From NCBI GenBank assembly GCA_019456195.1, contig VRUK01000017.1, positions 1 through 64,000 on the forward strand: a stretch of DNA of 64,000 bases. The letters are read 5' to 3'. The notes beneath the pieces are model-generated. The model searched no databases and had not been told where the DNA came from. It saw nothing but the letters and a program-made list of their open reading frames with translations. Every line of letters starts with the position of its first letter. The first letter of the stretch is position 1. The stretch comes from Planctomycetota bacterium (lineage in GTDB: Bacteria; Planctomycetota; Phycisphaerae; Sedimentisphaerales; Anaerobacaceae). Positions 53,742 through 63,646 of the stretch are shown in pieces. The position numbers and the translations under genes were made by a program.

Positions 53742-54674
53742 TTAATCTTCAGCTTTGTACTCAGTGTTTTCCCCATCGGCAATTTGATCTTTGTTAGCCG
53801 TTGTCAAAGCTGATTGTGCTGCCGAGACGATGTTGTGCTTATTGCGGATTACTTTGAAATAAAACCATTTCCCGAAACTGCTTGCCGCAAAGCTACAGAA
53901 AATCAGAGCGAAAGCCGCCTGCCTGCTCCAGATAATAAAGGCAAGGAGCAACAGCACCCTTATAAGGTACGCAAATGGCTTTTTGCCTCTTAGGTACTGA
54001 TTGAGAATGTGCGGATATCGAATCCTGCTGACCATCAGCACCGCCGCGCCCAGTGCCGAAAAAGGCAGGGCGTAAATAATTAAGTTCAGGCTCGGCAGTG
54101 TTTCCTGATGGAGTATTACCAAGCTGACTATTACCCCCGCGGCTGCGGGAGTTGGAAGGCCTATAAAGCTCATGTGGGCGGATTCGTCTTCCTCGTTTTC
54201 CACGTTGAACCTGGCTAATCTAATGGCTGCGCAGCTTAAATATCCTGCCGCTGCAAGCCAGATGAAGCGCTCCAGAAAATTCTCAGCGGACGGATTAAGT
54301 CCGGCAAAGCCGGCCAGTTTTTCTTCCAGAATCCTCAGCATTAAAAATGCCGGTGCCACACCGAAGCTGATTATATCACAGAGACTGTCCAACTGGCCGC
54401 CAAAGCTGGAAGTGCTCTGGTTCATTCGTGCCAGCCGGCCATCGAGCATATCGGCTATCATTGCCAGCAGTATCATATAGCCGCTCATCGCGAAGTAAGA
54501 AACCCCCCACGGACCGAGCGTTGCGCCTTTGCCGGCAAAGACAATGGCCGCAAAACCGCAGACACCGTTGAGAATAGTAACCAGTGACGGCAGGATGGTA
54601 ATGTACTTTAACCTTTGCCTTCGCACACGCCGCAGAAGGTTCTTTTTGGCAGTGTTGGTTTTTGATCTTGGCAT
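53742..54674 (-). CDS. pssA: CDP-diacylglycerol-serine O-phosphatidyltransferase
   Basis: 310 residues, membrane enzyme of phosphatidylserine synthesis. CDP-alcohol phosphatidyltransferase motif D-G-x2-A-R-x8-G-x3-D-x3-D is seen as DGRLARMNQSTSSFGGQLDS followed by LCD. About seven hydrophobic segments. It lies 21 bases downstream of psd, so the two enzymes that make phosphatidylethanolamine are one operon. A basic N-terminus and an acidic C-terminal tail extend the core. Confidence 0.94.
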   Translation of the reverse strand: MPRSKTNTAKKNLLRRVRRQRLKYITILPSLVTILNGVCGFAAIVFAGKGATLGPWGVSYFAMSGYMILLAMIADMLDGRLARMNQSTSSFGGQLDSLCDIISFGVAPAFLMLRILEEKLAGFAGLNPSAENFLERFIWLAAAGYLSCAAIRLARFNVENEEDESAHMSFIGLPTPAAAGVIVSLVILHQETLPSLNLIIYALPFSALGAAVLMVSRIRYPHILNQYLRGKKPFAYLIRVLLLLAFIIWSRQAAFALIFCSFAASSFGKWFYFKVIRNKHNIVSAAQSALTTANKDQIADGENTEYKAED

Positions 54675-54695
54675 ATTTTAGTATCTTATATTTAG

Positions 54696-55379
54696 TTATT
54701 CGTATTTTATCAGAGGTGTCAGGCCTGCCTTTACTTTATCGCCTATCTTGACCATGCACTTTGCATTTTCACGCAGCGGTACATACAATTCTGTTCTTGA
54801 CCCGAATTTTAACATCCCGAATTTCTCGCCGCCGGTCAATTCACTGCCCTCGGTTGTATCGCAAACGATTCTCCGGGCAATAGCCCCGCTGATTTGCCTG
54901 ACAATCAGCCTGTCTTGCGGGCTGTCGGTTCTGATGAGATTCAACTCATTGGACTCATTGACCCGGGCGGATTCCGGATTCAGTGCGTTTTTGTATTTAC
55001 CTTTTTTATAGGTGATTTTTTCGACTTTTACGTTACATGGAGCGCGATTAATATGCGTATTAAATATGCTCAGAAATATCCCGATACGCAGTGCGGCTCG
55101 ACCTAAAAAAACGTTATTTTCAATTTCCTCAATATCCGTAATCTGGCCGTCAGCGGGTGCCAAAAGCAGATTACTGTCTGATGGACAAATTCGCTTAGGG
55201 TCGCGAAAAAAACTCAAAACCCAAATTAAAATGACCCCTAAAAGCACTTCTACCGAAATGATAGCCCAAATTTGCAGGACCGCCGATGTGCCCAGCGCAA
55301 CGCCGGCCATTACCGCAAGTATCATCGCAGGGAAGACAACAACCTGGGGCCATCCATATTTTGTAAGCGGAATTCTCAT
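54696..55379 (-). CDS. psd: Phosphatidylserine decarboxylase (short, Psd-like)
   Basis: 227 residues from the ATG at 55379. Two N-terminal membrane segments (about 12-30 and 33-52), then APADGQITDIEEIE, and the self-cleavage site in GMLKFGSRTELYVP, where the serine becomes the pyruvoyl group. The F-G-S version and short length match the compact Psd/archaetidylserine decarboxylase group. Makes phosphatidylethanolamine from the pssA product; first gene of the psd-pssA pair. Confidence 0.92.
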   Translation of the reverse strand: MRIPLTKYGWPQVVVFPAMILAVMAGVALGTSAVLQIWAIISVEVLLGVILIWVLSFFRDPKRICPSDSNLLLAPADGQITDIEEIENNVFLGRAALRIGIFLSIFNTHINRAPCNVKVEKITYKKGKYKNALNPESARVNESNELNLIRTDSPQDRLIVRQISGAIARRIVCDTTEGSELTGGEKFGMLKFGSRTELYVPLRENAKCMVKIGDKVKAGLTPLIKYE

Positions 55380-55461
55380 AATCACAGATTAACACAGATT
55401 CAGGCTGGTTAACAGGAGATAATTCGTTGAAATCTACCGATAGAAATCTGAACAAATAGAA

Positions 55462-55490
55462 AAAGGCCGACCCTGTGGATATCGGCCTTT
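55462..55490 (-). terminator. Rho-independent terminator
   Basis: Perfect 9-base stem AAAGGCCGA and TCGGCCTTT with an 11-base loop. On the minus strand the stem is followed by TTTTTC. It is the second of two terminators downstream of the anti-sigma-like gene. Confidence 0.65.
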
Positions 55491-55681
55491 AAGGAGGAGG
55501 GGTGTGAAGTAGGATTTAATACTTATCATTTTTTGCCCAGGGCTTCTTTCCAAAAGCCGCCCAACAGGAACGTCCCATAACCACCGTTCCTGTATTAATA
55601 GACGCAGTCCACTGCGAAAAGTTACAGGATTTCTCAAAAATTTCTCAAAATTCCGTAAAAACCCCAATTCCAGTACGAAAA

Positions 55682-55705
55682 AGGCCGGACAAATTTGCCC
55701 GGCCT
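55682..55705 (-). terminator. Rho-independent terminator of the sigma/anti-sigma-like operon
   Basis: Stem AGGCCGG (55682-55688) and CCGGCCT (55699-55705), loop about 10 bases, with a T run on the minus strand after the stem. It lies about 35 bases past the stop of the 541-residue protein gene. Confidence 0.75.
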
Positions 55706-55741
55706 AAAAAATACATCTTTAAAATTAATCCTGCTTTTTAA

Positions 55742-57367
55742 TTAATTCCGTTTCCGAACAACATAAACTTTCATCGGATGGTTCTCTTCAGTGAAAGTAA
55801 CACTAAACTGTTCTTTGAACCACTTCTTGGCGATCTCGATTGATTCCTCACCACCCCAAAAAGGCGATTCACTGCTGACGGCAACACTTTCACGTGACTG
55901 TCTTTCTTTTGGCTCCAAAGGCAGGCCGGTCTCATCAATAATGATAATCTTGTTGGCAGTTAGATTATAATCTTGCCAATAGGCGAAGTTGTCAAAAAGC
56001 TGTTTCATTGAATTCGGTCCCAAAGTCGAGGCCATACCTGGCTGCAAGGGCGAACGAGGCGGATGAGAAACTGGTGCTTTTATTTGCCGCCACGGTTTCA
56101 GATGACGTCTATCGTAGTGAGCGACCCACACCTTTCTGTTTTCTGTAATCTCGATGATTTCAAGTTCCAGTGTGTTGAGGACAAAATCGGCACGCTGGCG
56201 CTGAGTGAACTTGTTGCTGGTGATTAGGTCATGGTTGATCTTGATTTCCTGCAAGTCCTCAGGGATGCGTAAAGAACCAGAGGGCTTAATTCGAGTACGA
56301 AGGAAGTCACCCAGAGAAGACTGAATCGGCAGCACCCAAAGTCGAGTCGTATCGGTTATGTCAGGTAGGCGGCCAGGTGAATATGCTTGGATTTCTTCAT
56401 TGCTTTCACGAGGCAAGAGCTCCATTGTTTCCGGTAATGGATGCTGCTGATAGTAAGCAGATATCTTGCGCAAATGCAGTTGCCATTTCTCAAATCTCGG
56501 GGCAATGTCCCAACTATATCTCATATTCTCTGTATCAGGAGGGACATAAGCGCGGATATTCGCGGGGATATTCTGATTATAGGTAAGTACTCCATGCCGC
56601 CACTGTCTCCATTGTCCCTCTACAAAGATGTATGCATTATTTTCCAACATTAGACTCGTTTGGGAATCGAGCCATATATCCTCCCGTTTATTACCTCTTT
56701 CAACTCTCAAACCTTTGGCCTGTTTGTTATCAATGATGCGAGTACCAAGGTCGATTACTTTAATACCCTTATCTTTAAGCTGATTTAAATGAGTTGTGAT
56801 GGATTGAAAGTGTTGAATATCTTTGGCGACTCTATGTGTGACCGATTTGCTGATGTATAGCAGGTCTTTGTCTTGATTATATTCGTAGTTTCTTTCACCG
56901 TCGTCCCATTCCGTGATGGACCCTTGACGATCGTATATTCGATACTCACCGTTTTCTGCCATCCACTCCCATATCTCAAGGGGATACTGCTTCAAGGTGG
57001 GTGGTGATTCGTCCAGCTCGGTGCTGTATTTTGGTCTAAGGCGGGTAGTCCAGCCGGATATGTGGACTGTGTTGACGTTTTGTAGGGCTTTCATTGCAGC
57101 AGCATAAACGGCAGAGGTTCCATCAATCGAGCCACCGAAATAGTTTATTCCAATCATCGCTGCTATAATTATAACCGCCGCGGTGGCGAGTTTTGTTATT
57201 GGGCTTTTCATAATTGTTCTCCAGATGTTTTGTGTTGTAACAACAGAAGGATTGGCAATCGATTTAGAGTCGATACGTCTTATTACGTTCTCGATGAGTT
57301 TCTCATCAGGCCCGATTGCCTGAGCTAATTCTTCTAATTTATTCTCTATGTTTTTATCAGCAGTCAT
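55742..57367 (-). CDS. Membrane-anchored anti-sigma-like protein
   Basis: 541 residues. The start overlaps the ECF sigma stop by four bases (ATGA), so the two are translationally coupled, the usual layout of a sigma and its anti-sigma. A short cytoplasmic N-terminus (about 1-57, helix-rich) precedes a membrane segment (about 58-76, LATAAVIIIAAMIGINYF) and a large extracytoplasmic region starting SAVYAAAMKALQNVNTVHISG. No zinc-binding anti-sigma motif is visible, so the role is inferred from position. The C-terminal part (about 400-541) looks like a separate domain. Similar long proteins follow sigma genes in planctomycetes. Confidence 0.7.
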   Translation of the reverse strand: MTADKNIENKLEELAQAIGPDEKLIENVIRRIDSKSIANPSVVTTQNIWRTIMKSPITKLATAAVIIIAAMIGINYFGGSIDGTSAVYAAAMKALQNVNTVHISGWTTRLRPKYSTELDESPPTLKQYPLEIWEWMAENGEYRIYDRQGSITEWDDGERNYEYNQDKDLLYISKSVTHRVAKDIQHFQSITTHLNQLKDKGIKVIDLGTRIIDNKQAKGLRVERGNKREDIWLDSQTSLMLENNAYIFVEGQWRQWRHGVLTYNQNIPANIRAYVPPDTENMRYSWDIAPRFEKWQLHLRKISAYYQQHPLPETMELLPRESNEEIQAYSPGRLPDITDTTRLWVLPIQSSLGDFLRTRIKPSGSLRIPEDLQEIKINHDLITSNKFTQRQRADFVLNTLELEIIEITENRKVWVAHYDRRHLKPWRQIKAPVSHPPRSPLQPGMASTLGPNSMKQLFDNFAYWQDYNLTANKIIIIDETGLPLEPKERQSRESVAVSSESPFWGGEESIEIAKKWFKEQFSVTFTEENHPMKVYVVRKRN

Positions 57368-57888
57368 TTTTCCGACCTTTCTATTATCTTTCGCAGGCGG
57401 ACTCGTGCCCGCGAAAGCTGCTTTGTTACTGTGCCGGTACTTCGGCCGAGTATCTCAGCGACGTCATTAACGCTGTTGTCGCTGAAATAGCGAAGCATCA
57501 CGGCCTGTTTTTCAGCCTTTGGTAGTTTCACAACGGCTGCTAAAAGTCTCTGTTTGTCCTCATCAAGCTGGCCATTTGGGTTTTCAATCGCCGCGGCGAC
57601 GTTTGTCTCCAGCCGGGTTTCTTTCGGCCTCCGCCGTACTGAATCGAGTGCGCATCTGCGGGTTATTTTCATCAGCCATGGCCCAAAAGATTCAGGCTTT
57701 CGCAGACCGGTCAACCGTTCATAATCCTTTACAAAAGCATCCTGCGAGACATCTGTGGCCGAGTGATAATCACCTAATACATCAATAGCAACAGCGCGCA
57801 CAGGCCGTTCGTAACGTCTCACCAGCTCGGCAAAGACGTGCTTTTCACCGTTCAGGATAGCTTTTACCAATTCAGCATCTGTCTGCAC
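57364..57888 (-). CDS. ECF (sigma-70 family) RNA polymerase sigma factor
   Basis: 174 residues. GTG start with AAGGAG upstream. Region 2: MQTDAELVKAILNGEKHVFAEL at the N-terminus, then DVSQDAFVKDYERL. Region 4: LPKAEKQAVMLRYFSDNSVN and ILGRSTGTVTKQLSRARVRL, the -35-binding helix-turn-helix. No extra domains. Paired with a coupled membrane protein, so activity is probably switched by an extracytoplasmic signal. Confidence 0.93.
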   Translation of the reverse strand: MQTDAELVKAILNGEKHVFAELVRRYERPVRAVAIDVLGDYHSATDVSQDAFVKDYERLTGLRKPESFGPWLMKITRRCALDSVRRRPKETRLETNVAAAIENPNGQLDEDKQRLLAAVVKLPKAEKQAVMLRYFSDNSVNDVAEILGRSTGTVTKQLSRARVRLRKIIERSEK

Positions 57889-58002
57889 TACAGAGTCTCC
57901 TTTTTGAAGCGCTTCTACTATTAAGAGCGGATAAAGACCAAAAATGCGACAAGAAAATTATTTTAATCGGCACAAAATCCGCTTTCTTTTTCAATCAGAA
58001 AC

Positions 58003-58031
58003 TTGACGTAACCTATAAAAGCCTGTAATCT
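58003..58031 (+). promoter_or_regulatory. Promoter of eno
   Basis: TTGACG (58003-58008), a 17-base spacer and TAATCT (58026-58031), about 65 bases before the eno ATG. Confidence 0.55.
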
Positions 58032-58079
58032 CTCGCTTTGGTTTTAAGTTTCAATTTTTTTGGCGATTTTCGTACTTAG

Positions 58080-59381
<1,302 letters not shown>

Positions 59382-59490
59382 TCGACGCCGTAAGGCGTAA
59401 GGGCATAAGTAAACTGTTAACCGTACAGTTGCAGTTTGTGCTCTGATGCCTTGCGTGCTTATGAGCTGTGCACTTGCGCACTTAAACACT

Positions 59491-59982
59491 ATGCAAAGGC
59501 GAAACTTCATTCGGATGATTTTGTTTGTCGTCTTTTTCAGCATCGGTGCGGCGTCACTTGGCATTTCCATACTCTGTGACGACCTTGTTCAATACTATCG
59601 AAACAATCGGCTGTTAACGGTGACTAAACAGTCCCTCAATCGGCTCGAATCTCTGAATGACGACTATGATGCGCTGCTTGAGCAGTTGGAAAGGGACCCC
59701 AATCTTGTTAAGCGTCTCGCCCCGGCCGCGCTCGGGGCCAAACCTGAAGATCCCAACGCTGTTTACCCAAGAGCTACACCCGAGCAGTTGGCTGCTGCCC
59801 GCAAAGCCTTGGCGCAGGAACCGAATGACCAATCCGAAGGGCCCATGATGCCCAACTGGCTCACACGGTGCAGTGAGCCCCGCAGGCGAATAACACTGTT
59901 TATTGCCGGTTCATTCTTGATACTTATTTCATTTACCTGTTTTGCCCCGACAAAACTGCCTCCAGAGAAAGAAAAACGATAA
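59491..59982 (+). CDS. Two-TM protein with coiled-coil and proline-rich middle
   Basis: 163 residues from the ATG at 59491 (upstream ATGs exist at 59446 and 59461; none has a clear ribosome site). A membrane segment (about 8-28) is followed by a helix likely to coil (about 35-65, SLNRLESLNDDYDALLEQLE), then a stretch ANDPNAVYPRATPEQ-like rich in A and P, and a second membrane segment (about 132-150). The position after eno recalls ftsB, but FtsB has only one membrane segment and a shorter tail, so equivalence is not claimed. Confidence 0.6.
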   Translation: MQRRNFIRMILFVVFFSIGAASLGISILCDDLVQYYRNNRLLTVTKQSLNRLESLNDDYDALLEQLERDPNLVKRLAPAALGAKPEDPNAVYPRATPEQLAAARKALAQEPNDQSEGPMMPNWLTRCSEPRRRITLFIAGSFLILISFTCFAPTKLPPEKEKR

Positions 59983-60119
59983 ATTGCTGCTCAGAGCCTC
60001 CTGAAGGTGTTTTTTGTTTGACGAAAGGTGCAGATTTTATTACAATCCGACTCTGCTTTGTTTATGTCGTCCGGCAGACAAACAGATAAAAAGGCAAATC
60101 AACAGGAAGGAGATGTATT

Positions 60120-61454
60120 ATGCAGATCAGTAAAGAAATAACACGTCGAAGTTTTCTTAAAAAGACGACCGGCGCCGCTGTTGGAGCTGTAAGTTTTCCG
60201 TATATCGTTTCCTCTTCGGCACTGGGCGCAAACGGCAATGTTGCTGCCAGTAACAGGATTACAGTCGGTTGCATCGGCGTTGGACCTCAGGGAACAGGGG
60301 TGATGAACAACTTTCTGGCTCAGAAGGATGCCCGGGTCGTGGCGATCTGTGACGTCAAAAGCAATGTCCGCAAAGCGGGTCAGGAGCGAGTGAACAAGCA
60401 CTACCAGAACAAAGACTGCGTAGCATATCATGATTTTCGCCAGCTCCTCGGCAGGGATGACATTGATGTAGTTCTTGTTGCTACGCCCGACCACTGGCAT
60501 GTGCTGGTGGCGCTGGCTGCGGTCAGGGCTGGAAAAGATGTCTATCTGGAAAAACCGATGGGACTGTCTCTGGCCCAGGACCAGGCGCTGCGCGCCGCTG
60601 TTCATCGTCATGGCAGGATTTTTCAGTTTGGGACCCAGCAGCGCTCGAATCGCAATTTCCGTTTTGCCTGTGAGCTGGCCTTGAACGGCCGGATCGGAAA
60701 ACTGCATACCATTAACGTGTGGTCTCCCGGCAGTTCTCAGGGCGGTTCGCCCGAACCTGTGCCTATCCCGAAATGGCTTGATTATAATATGTGGCTCGGC
60801 CCGGCCCCTTATACGCCATACACTCAGGATCGCTGCTCTAATAAGCTATGGTGGTTTATTTCCGACTACGCCCTTGGATTTATCGCCGGCTGGGGTGTGC
60901 ATCCGCTGGACATAGCGCTCTGGGGTGGCGGCGATAAAGTAGCCTGCCCGGCAGAAATCGAAGGAAAAGGCGTCTGGCCCAAAAAGGGTGTGTGCGACAC
61001 CGCTATGAACTGGAATGTTGTCTGCAAATATGACAGCGGTGTAACGATGAACTTTACCGGCGATCCCTTCCCTGAAAAGTGGAAGAATCGCTATGGACGA
61101 ACCACTTCCCACGGTACGGCCTTCGAGGGTACAGATGGATGGGTGCATGTTGACCGCTCCGGAATTAATGCTTATCCGAAAAATCTGCTGAACACGGAAT
61201 TCGGGTCGAATGACATTAACCTCTACAAGAGCAGCAACCACGTAAGAAACCTTTTGGACTGTGTCAAGACCAGGAACGATACGATATGTCCCATTGATGT
61301 CGCTGTGCAGGCGGACATAATTTGCCATATCAGTGACATTGCCATAAGGCTCGAGCAAAAACTAAAGTGGGACTCGAAATCCGAACGTTTCGTCAACAAT
61401 GAAGCCGCCAATCGTCGGCTCTCTCGTGCTATACGCAGCCCTTGGACGCTGTAA
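60120..61454 (+). CDS. Tat-exported Gfo/Idh/MocA family oxidoreductase
   Basis: 444 residues. Tat signal TRRSFLKKTTGAAVGAVSFP at the N-terminus, then a Rossmann start ITVGCIGVGPQGTGVMNNF, VATPDHWH, and the motif VYLEKPMGLSLAQ. C-terminal domain typical of the secreted planctomycete subgroup, with WNVVCKYDSGVTMNFTGD. AGGAAGGAG lies before the ATG. Tat export would carry the folded protein with its NAD(P). A sugar 3-dehydrogenase/isomerase-type role would suit the following DUF1080 gene; this is inference. Confidence 0.92.
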   Translation: MQISKEITRRSFLKKTTGAAVGAVSFPYIVSSSALGANGNVAASNRITVGCIGVGPQGTGVMNNFLAQKDARVVAICDVKSNVRKAGQERVNKHYQNKDCVAYHDFRQLLGRDDIDVVLVATPDHWHVLVALAAVRAGKDVYLEKPMGLSLAQDQALRAAVHRHGRIFQFGTQQRSNRNFRFACELALNGRIGKLHTINVWSPGSSQGGSPEPVPIPKWLDYNMWLGPAPYTPYTQDRCSNKLWWFISDYALGFIAGWGVHPLDIALWGGGDKVACPAEIEGKGVWPKKGVCDTAMNWNVVCKYDSGVTMNFTGDPFPEKWKNRYGRTTSHGTAFEGTDGWVHVDRSGINAYPKNLLNTEFGSNDINLYKSSNHVRNLLDCVKTRNDTICPIDVAVQADIICHISDIAIRLEQKLKWDSKSERFVNNEAANRRLSRAIRSPWTL

Positions 61455-61554
61455 AATAATATAAGAAAAGCGGTTTGCTTTTAAGAGTTTGCTATTAGTG
61501 ACAAAAGATTGTATTTCGTCTGAACTATACAAAACAATTAAAGGAGAAAATCAA

Positions 61555-63411
61555 ATGGCAAAGAAGTTAGGTTTGGCACTGATGATTGGGTGTGTTCTTT
61601 TATCGTGTTCCCAGTTGGCTCTGGGACAGGAGGACGGCTGGATAGAGCTTTTCGACGGCACACTTAAAAGCTGGGAAAACTGGAAGGCCGGCACAAACAA
61701 AGACACTTTCAGTTTTCGCGATGGTATGATAGTAGTCGATGGCCCCCGAAGCCATCTCTTTTATGATGGCCCTGTCAACAACGCAAACTTCAAGAATTTT
61801 GAGCTTAAGGTCGAAGTAATGACCAAACCCAGCGCAAACTCCGGTATCTACTTCCATACGAAATATCAGGAAGGTGGTTGGCCGGATAAGGGTTTTGAGG
61901 TCCAGGTCAACAACACCCACAGCGACTGGCGAAAAAGCGGCGGGCTTTACGGGATCCAGGATGTCCGCAAAAGCCAGAAGGACAACGAATGGTTCACCGA
62001 GCATATTATCGTAAGGGGCAAACACGTTGTCACCAAGGTCAACGGCAAGGCCACAGTTGACTGGACTGAGCCGGAAGACTGGACAAACCCCGGCCGCAGA
62101 ATTTCCAGCGGTACCTTCGCCCTGCAGGGACACGACCCCAAGAGCGTCATATTCTACAGAAGCGTAAAGGTCAAACCTCTGCCGGATGAGGCAGAGGAAG
62201 ACGGCTGGATAGAGCTTTTCGATGGCACACTTAATAACTGGAAGGCCAGCGAAAACAAGGACACTTTCAGTGTTCGTGATGGAATGATAGTTGTCGATGG
62301 CCCCCGAAGCCATCTCTTTTATGATGGTCATGTCAACAATGCCGACTTCAAAAATTTCGAGCTTAAGGTCGAAGTAATGACTAAACCCAGCGCAAACTCA
62401 GGAATATACTTCCATACGGAATATGAGGAAAAAGGCTGGCCTCCCAAGGGTTTTGAGGTACAGGTTAACAACACACACAGCGACTGGCGAAAAAGCGGTG
62501 GGCTTTACGCGGTCCAGGATGTTCGCGAAAGCCAGAAAGACAACGAATGGTTCACCGAGCACATTATCGTAAGGGGCAAACACGTCGTCATAAAGGTCAA
62601 CGGCAAGACCACCGTTGACTGGACCGAGCCGGAAGACGGGAAACCGCCGAGAGGAATGCCCGGTCGTAAAATTTCCAGAGGAACCTTCGCCCTGCAGGGT
62701 CACGACCCCAAGAGCGTCATATTCTACAGAAGCGTAAAAGTCAAGACACTACCGGAAAAGATTAAGGTGGTGGTGCTTACAGGCGGACACGGCTTCGAGC
62801 GAGAGCAGTTCTTTAAGCTGTTTGAAGGCTATGACGATATCGAGTACACCGAGTTCCAGCTAAAAGACCACAGTGAGATATTTGAAGATGTAAGCGACTG
62901 GGATTACGATGTGATAGTCTCGTACAATATGACGCAGGAAATATCAATACAACGGCGAAGGAATTTAGCCAGGCTGCTCAGAAGACAAGGCGTAGGTTTT
63001 GTAGCGCTGCACCATAACATGGGTGCTTTCCAGGCTTGGCCGCGATATCGCGAAATCACCGGAGGCAAATACTATTTAAAAGCTGAAGATGATCACCGTG
63101 GCAGCACGTATAAACACGATATAGATATGAATGTGCACATTGCAGACACCTCACATCCGATTACACAAGGCATAAATGATTTCCAGATACATGATGAGGG
63201 ATACAAGTACCTGAGCTTTGAGAAAAATAATCACGTGCTCTTTACTACTGACCATCCGGATAGCGACCAGACTATCGGCTGGGTCAGAAATGTCGGCAAG
63301 GCTAAGATTTGCGGCATCATGCTCGGCCACGACCACTACGCTTTTGAAAACCCGAACTTTCGTAAACTCATCGCGCGCGCTATTAGATGGACCGCCGGCC
63401 GACTCGATTAA
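61555..63411 (+). CDS. DUF1080-DUF1080-ThuA fusion protein, secreted
   Basis: 618 residues. ATG at 61555 after AAAGGAG; signal peptide or lipoprotein-like segment (about 6-25, LALMIGCVLLSCSQLALG). Two DUF1080 (3-keto-disaccharide hydrolase, laminin-G-like fold) modules, about 27-205 and 216-400, each opening DGWIELFDGTL and closing KISRGTFALQGHDPKSV (first with S for R). They are close to identical at DNA level over most of their length with a period of 567 bases, so the copy is recent. The C-terminal 400-618 is a ThuA-like domain (KIKVVVLTGGHGFE, VALHHNMGAF, LGHDHYAF). Likely acts on oxidised sugars made by the Gfo/Idh enzyme just upstream. Confidence 0.9.
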   Translation: MAKKLGLALMIGCVLLSCSQLALGQEDGWIELFDGTLKSWENWKAGTNKDTFSFRDGMIVVDGPRSHLFYDGPVNNANFKNFELKVEVMTKPSANSGIYFHTKYQEGGWPDKGFEVQVNNTHSDWRKSGGLYGIQDVRKSQKDNEWFTEHIIVRGKHVVTKVNGKATVDWTEPEDWTNPGRRISSGTFALQGHDPKSVIFYRSVKVKPLPDEAEEDGWIELFDGTLNNWKASENKDTFSVRDGMIVVDGPRSHLFYDGHVNNADFKNFELKVEVMTKPSANSGIYFHTEYEEKGWPPKGFEVQVNNTHSDWRKSGGLYAVQDVRESQKDNEWFTEHIIVRGKHVVIKVNGKTTVDWTEPEDGKPPRGMPGRKISRGTFALQGHDPKSVIFYRSVKVKTLPEKIKVVVLTGGHGFEREQFFKLFEGYDDIEYTEFQLKDHSEIFEDVSDWDYDVIVSYNMTQEISIQRRRNLARLLRRQGVGFVALHHNMGAFQAWPRYREITGGKYYLKAEDDHRGSTYKHDIDMNVHIADTSHPITQGINDFQIHDEGYKYLSFEKNNHVLFTTDHPDSDQTIGWVRNVGKAKICGIMLGHDHYAFENPNFRKLIARAIRWTAGRLD

Positions 63412-63433
63412 CTTCGATTAACATTTTTTGAAC

Positions 63434-63479
63434 GGAGTGAAGAATCTTAGTTGACACAAAAGACGAGATTCTTCGCTCC
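63434..63479. terminator. Long hairpin after the DUF1080-ThuA gene
   Basis: Fourteen-base arms GGAGTGAAGAATCT (63434-63447) and AGATTCTTCGCTCC (63466-63479), one G-T pair, loop 18 bases, followed by GCTTTTATG. It could end transcription of the DUF1080-ThuA gene. Confidence 0.55.
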
Positions 63480-63589
63480 GCTTTTATGCGCTCGGATTGA
63501 AAAGCAGCGTTATCTTCCTGCATTACAAGTACTTGCCGCGGCATCTGTAACGGGAGTGGAAAATTTTTTAGAAATTTATTATTTTTTTC

Positions 63590-63618
63590 TTGCAATCTTT
63601 ACATTTGTAGAGTAGTCT
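63590..63618 (+). promoter_or_regulatory. Promoter with CopY/BlaI-type operator
   Basis: TTGCAA (63590-63595), 17-base spacer, TAGTCT (63613-63618). Inside the spacer lies TACATTTGTA (63600-63609), a perfect TACA-NN-TGTA palindrome, the box bound by CopY and BlaI/MecI-type repressors. Repressor binding here would block polymerase, so self-repression of the following gene is likely. Confidence 0.65.
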
Positions 63619-63646
63619 CGACAAAGTTAAAGATAAGGAAATTTCT

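Larger units (their letters stand above)
55386..55741. other. Structured intergenic region after the sigma/anti-sigma pair
   Basis: About 355 bases with no supported protein gene but several strong hairpins: terminators at 55462-55490 and 55682-55705, and between them ACAGGAACG (55564-55572) with CGTTCCTGT (55585-55593), and the palindrome CGCAGT-CC-ACTGCG (55603-55616). Between the two terminators a short minus-strand transcript could be made. Confidence 0.5.

Noticed and set aside
55386..55460. Riboswitch upstream of psd
   Set aside because: No recognisable aptamer core; the short leader has no clear structure of its own.
55434..55667. Minus-strand 77-codon frame in the structured region
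   Set aside because: It runs through two hairpins and a terminator and shows no family motif; the structure is better explained as RNA or terminator.
59491..59982. FtsB divisome protein after eno
   Set aside because: Two membrane segments and a long proline/alanine-rich middle do not match FtsB, despite the suggestive position.
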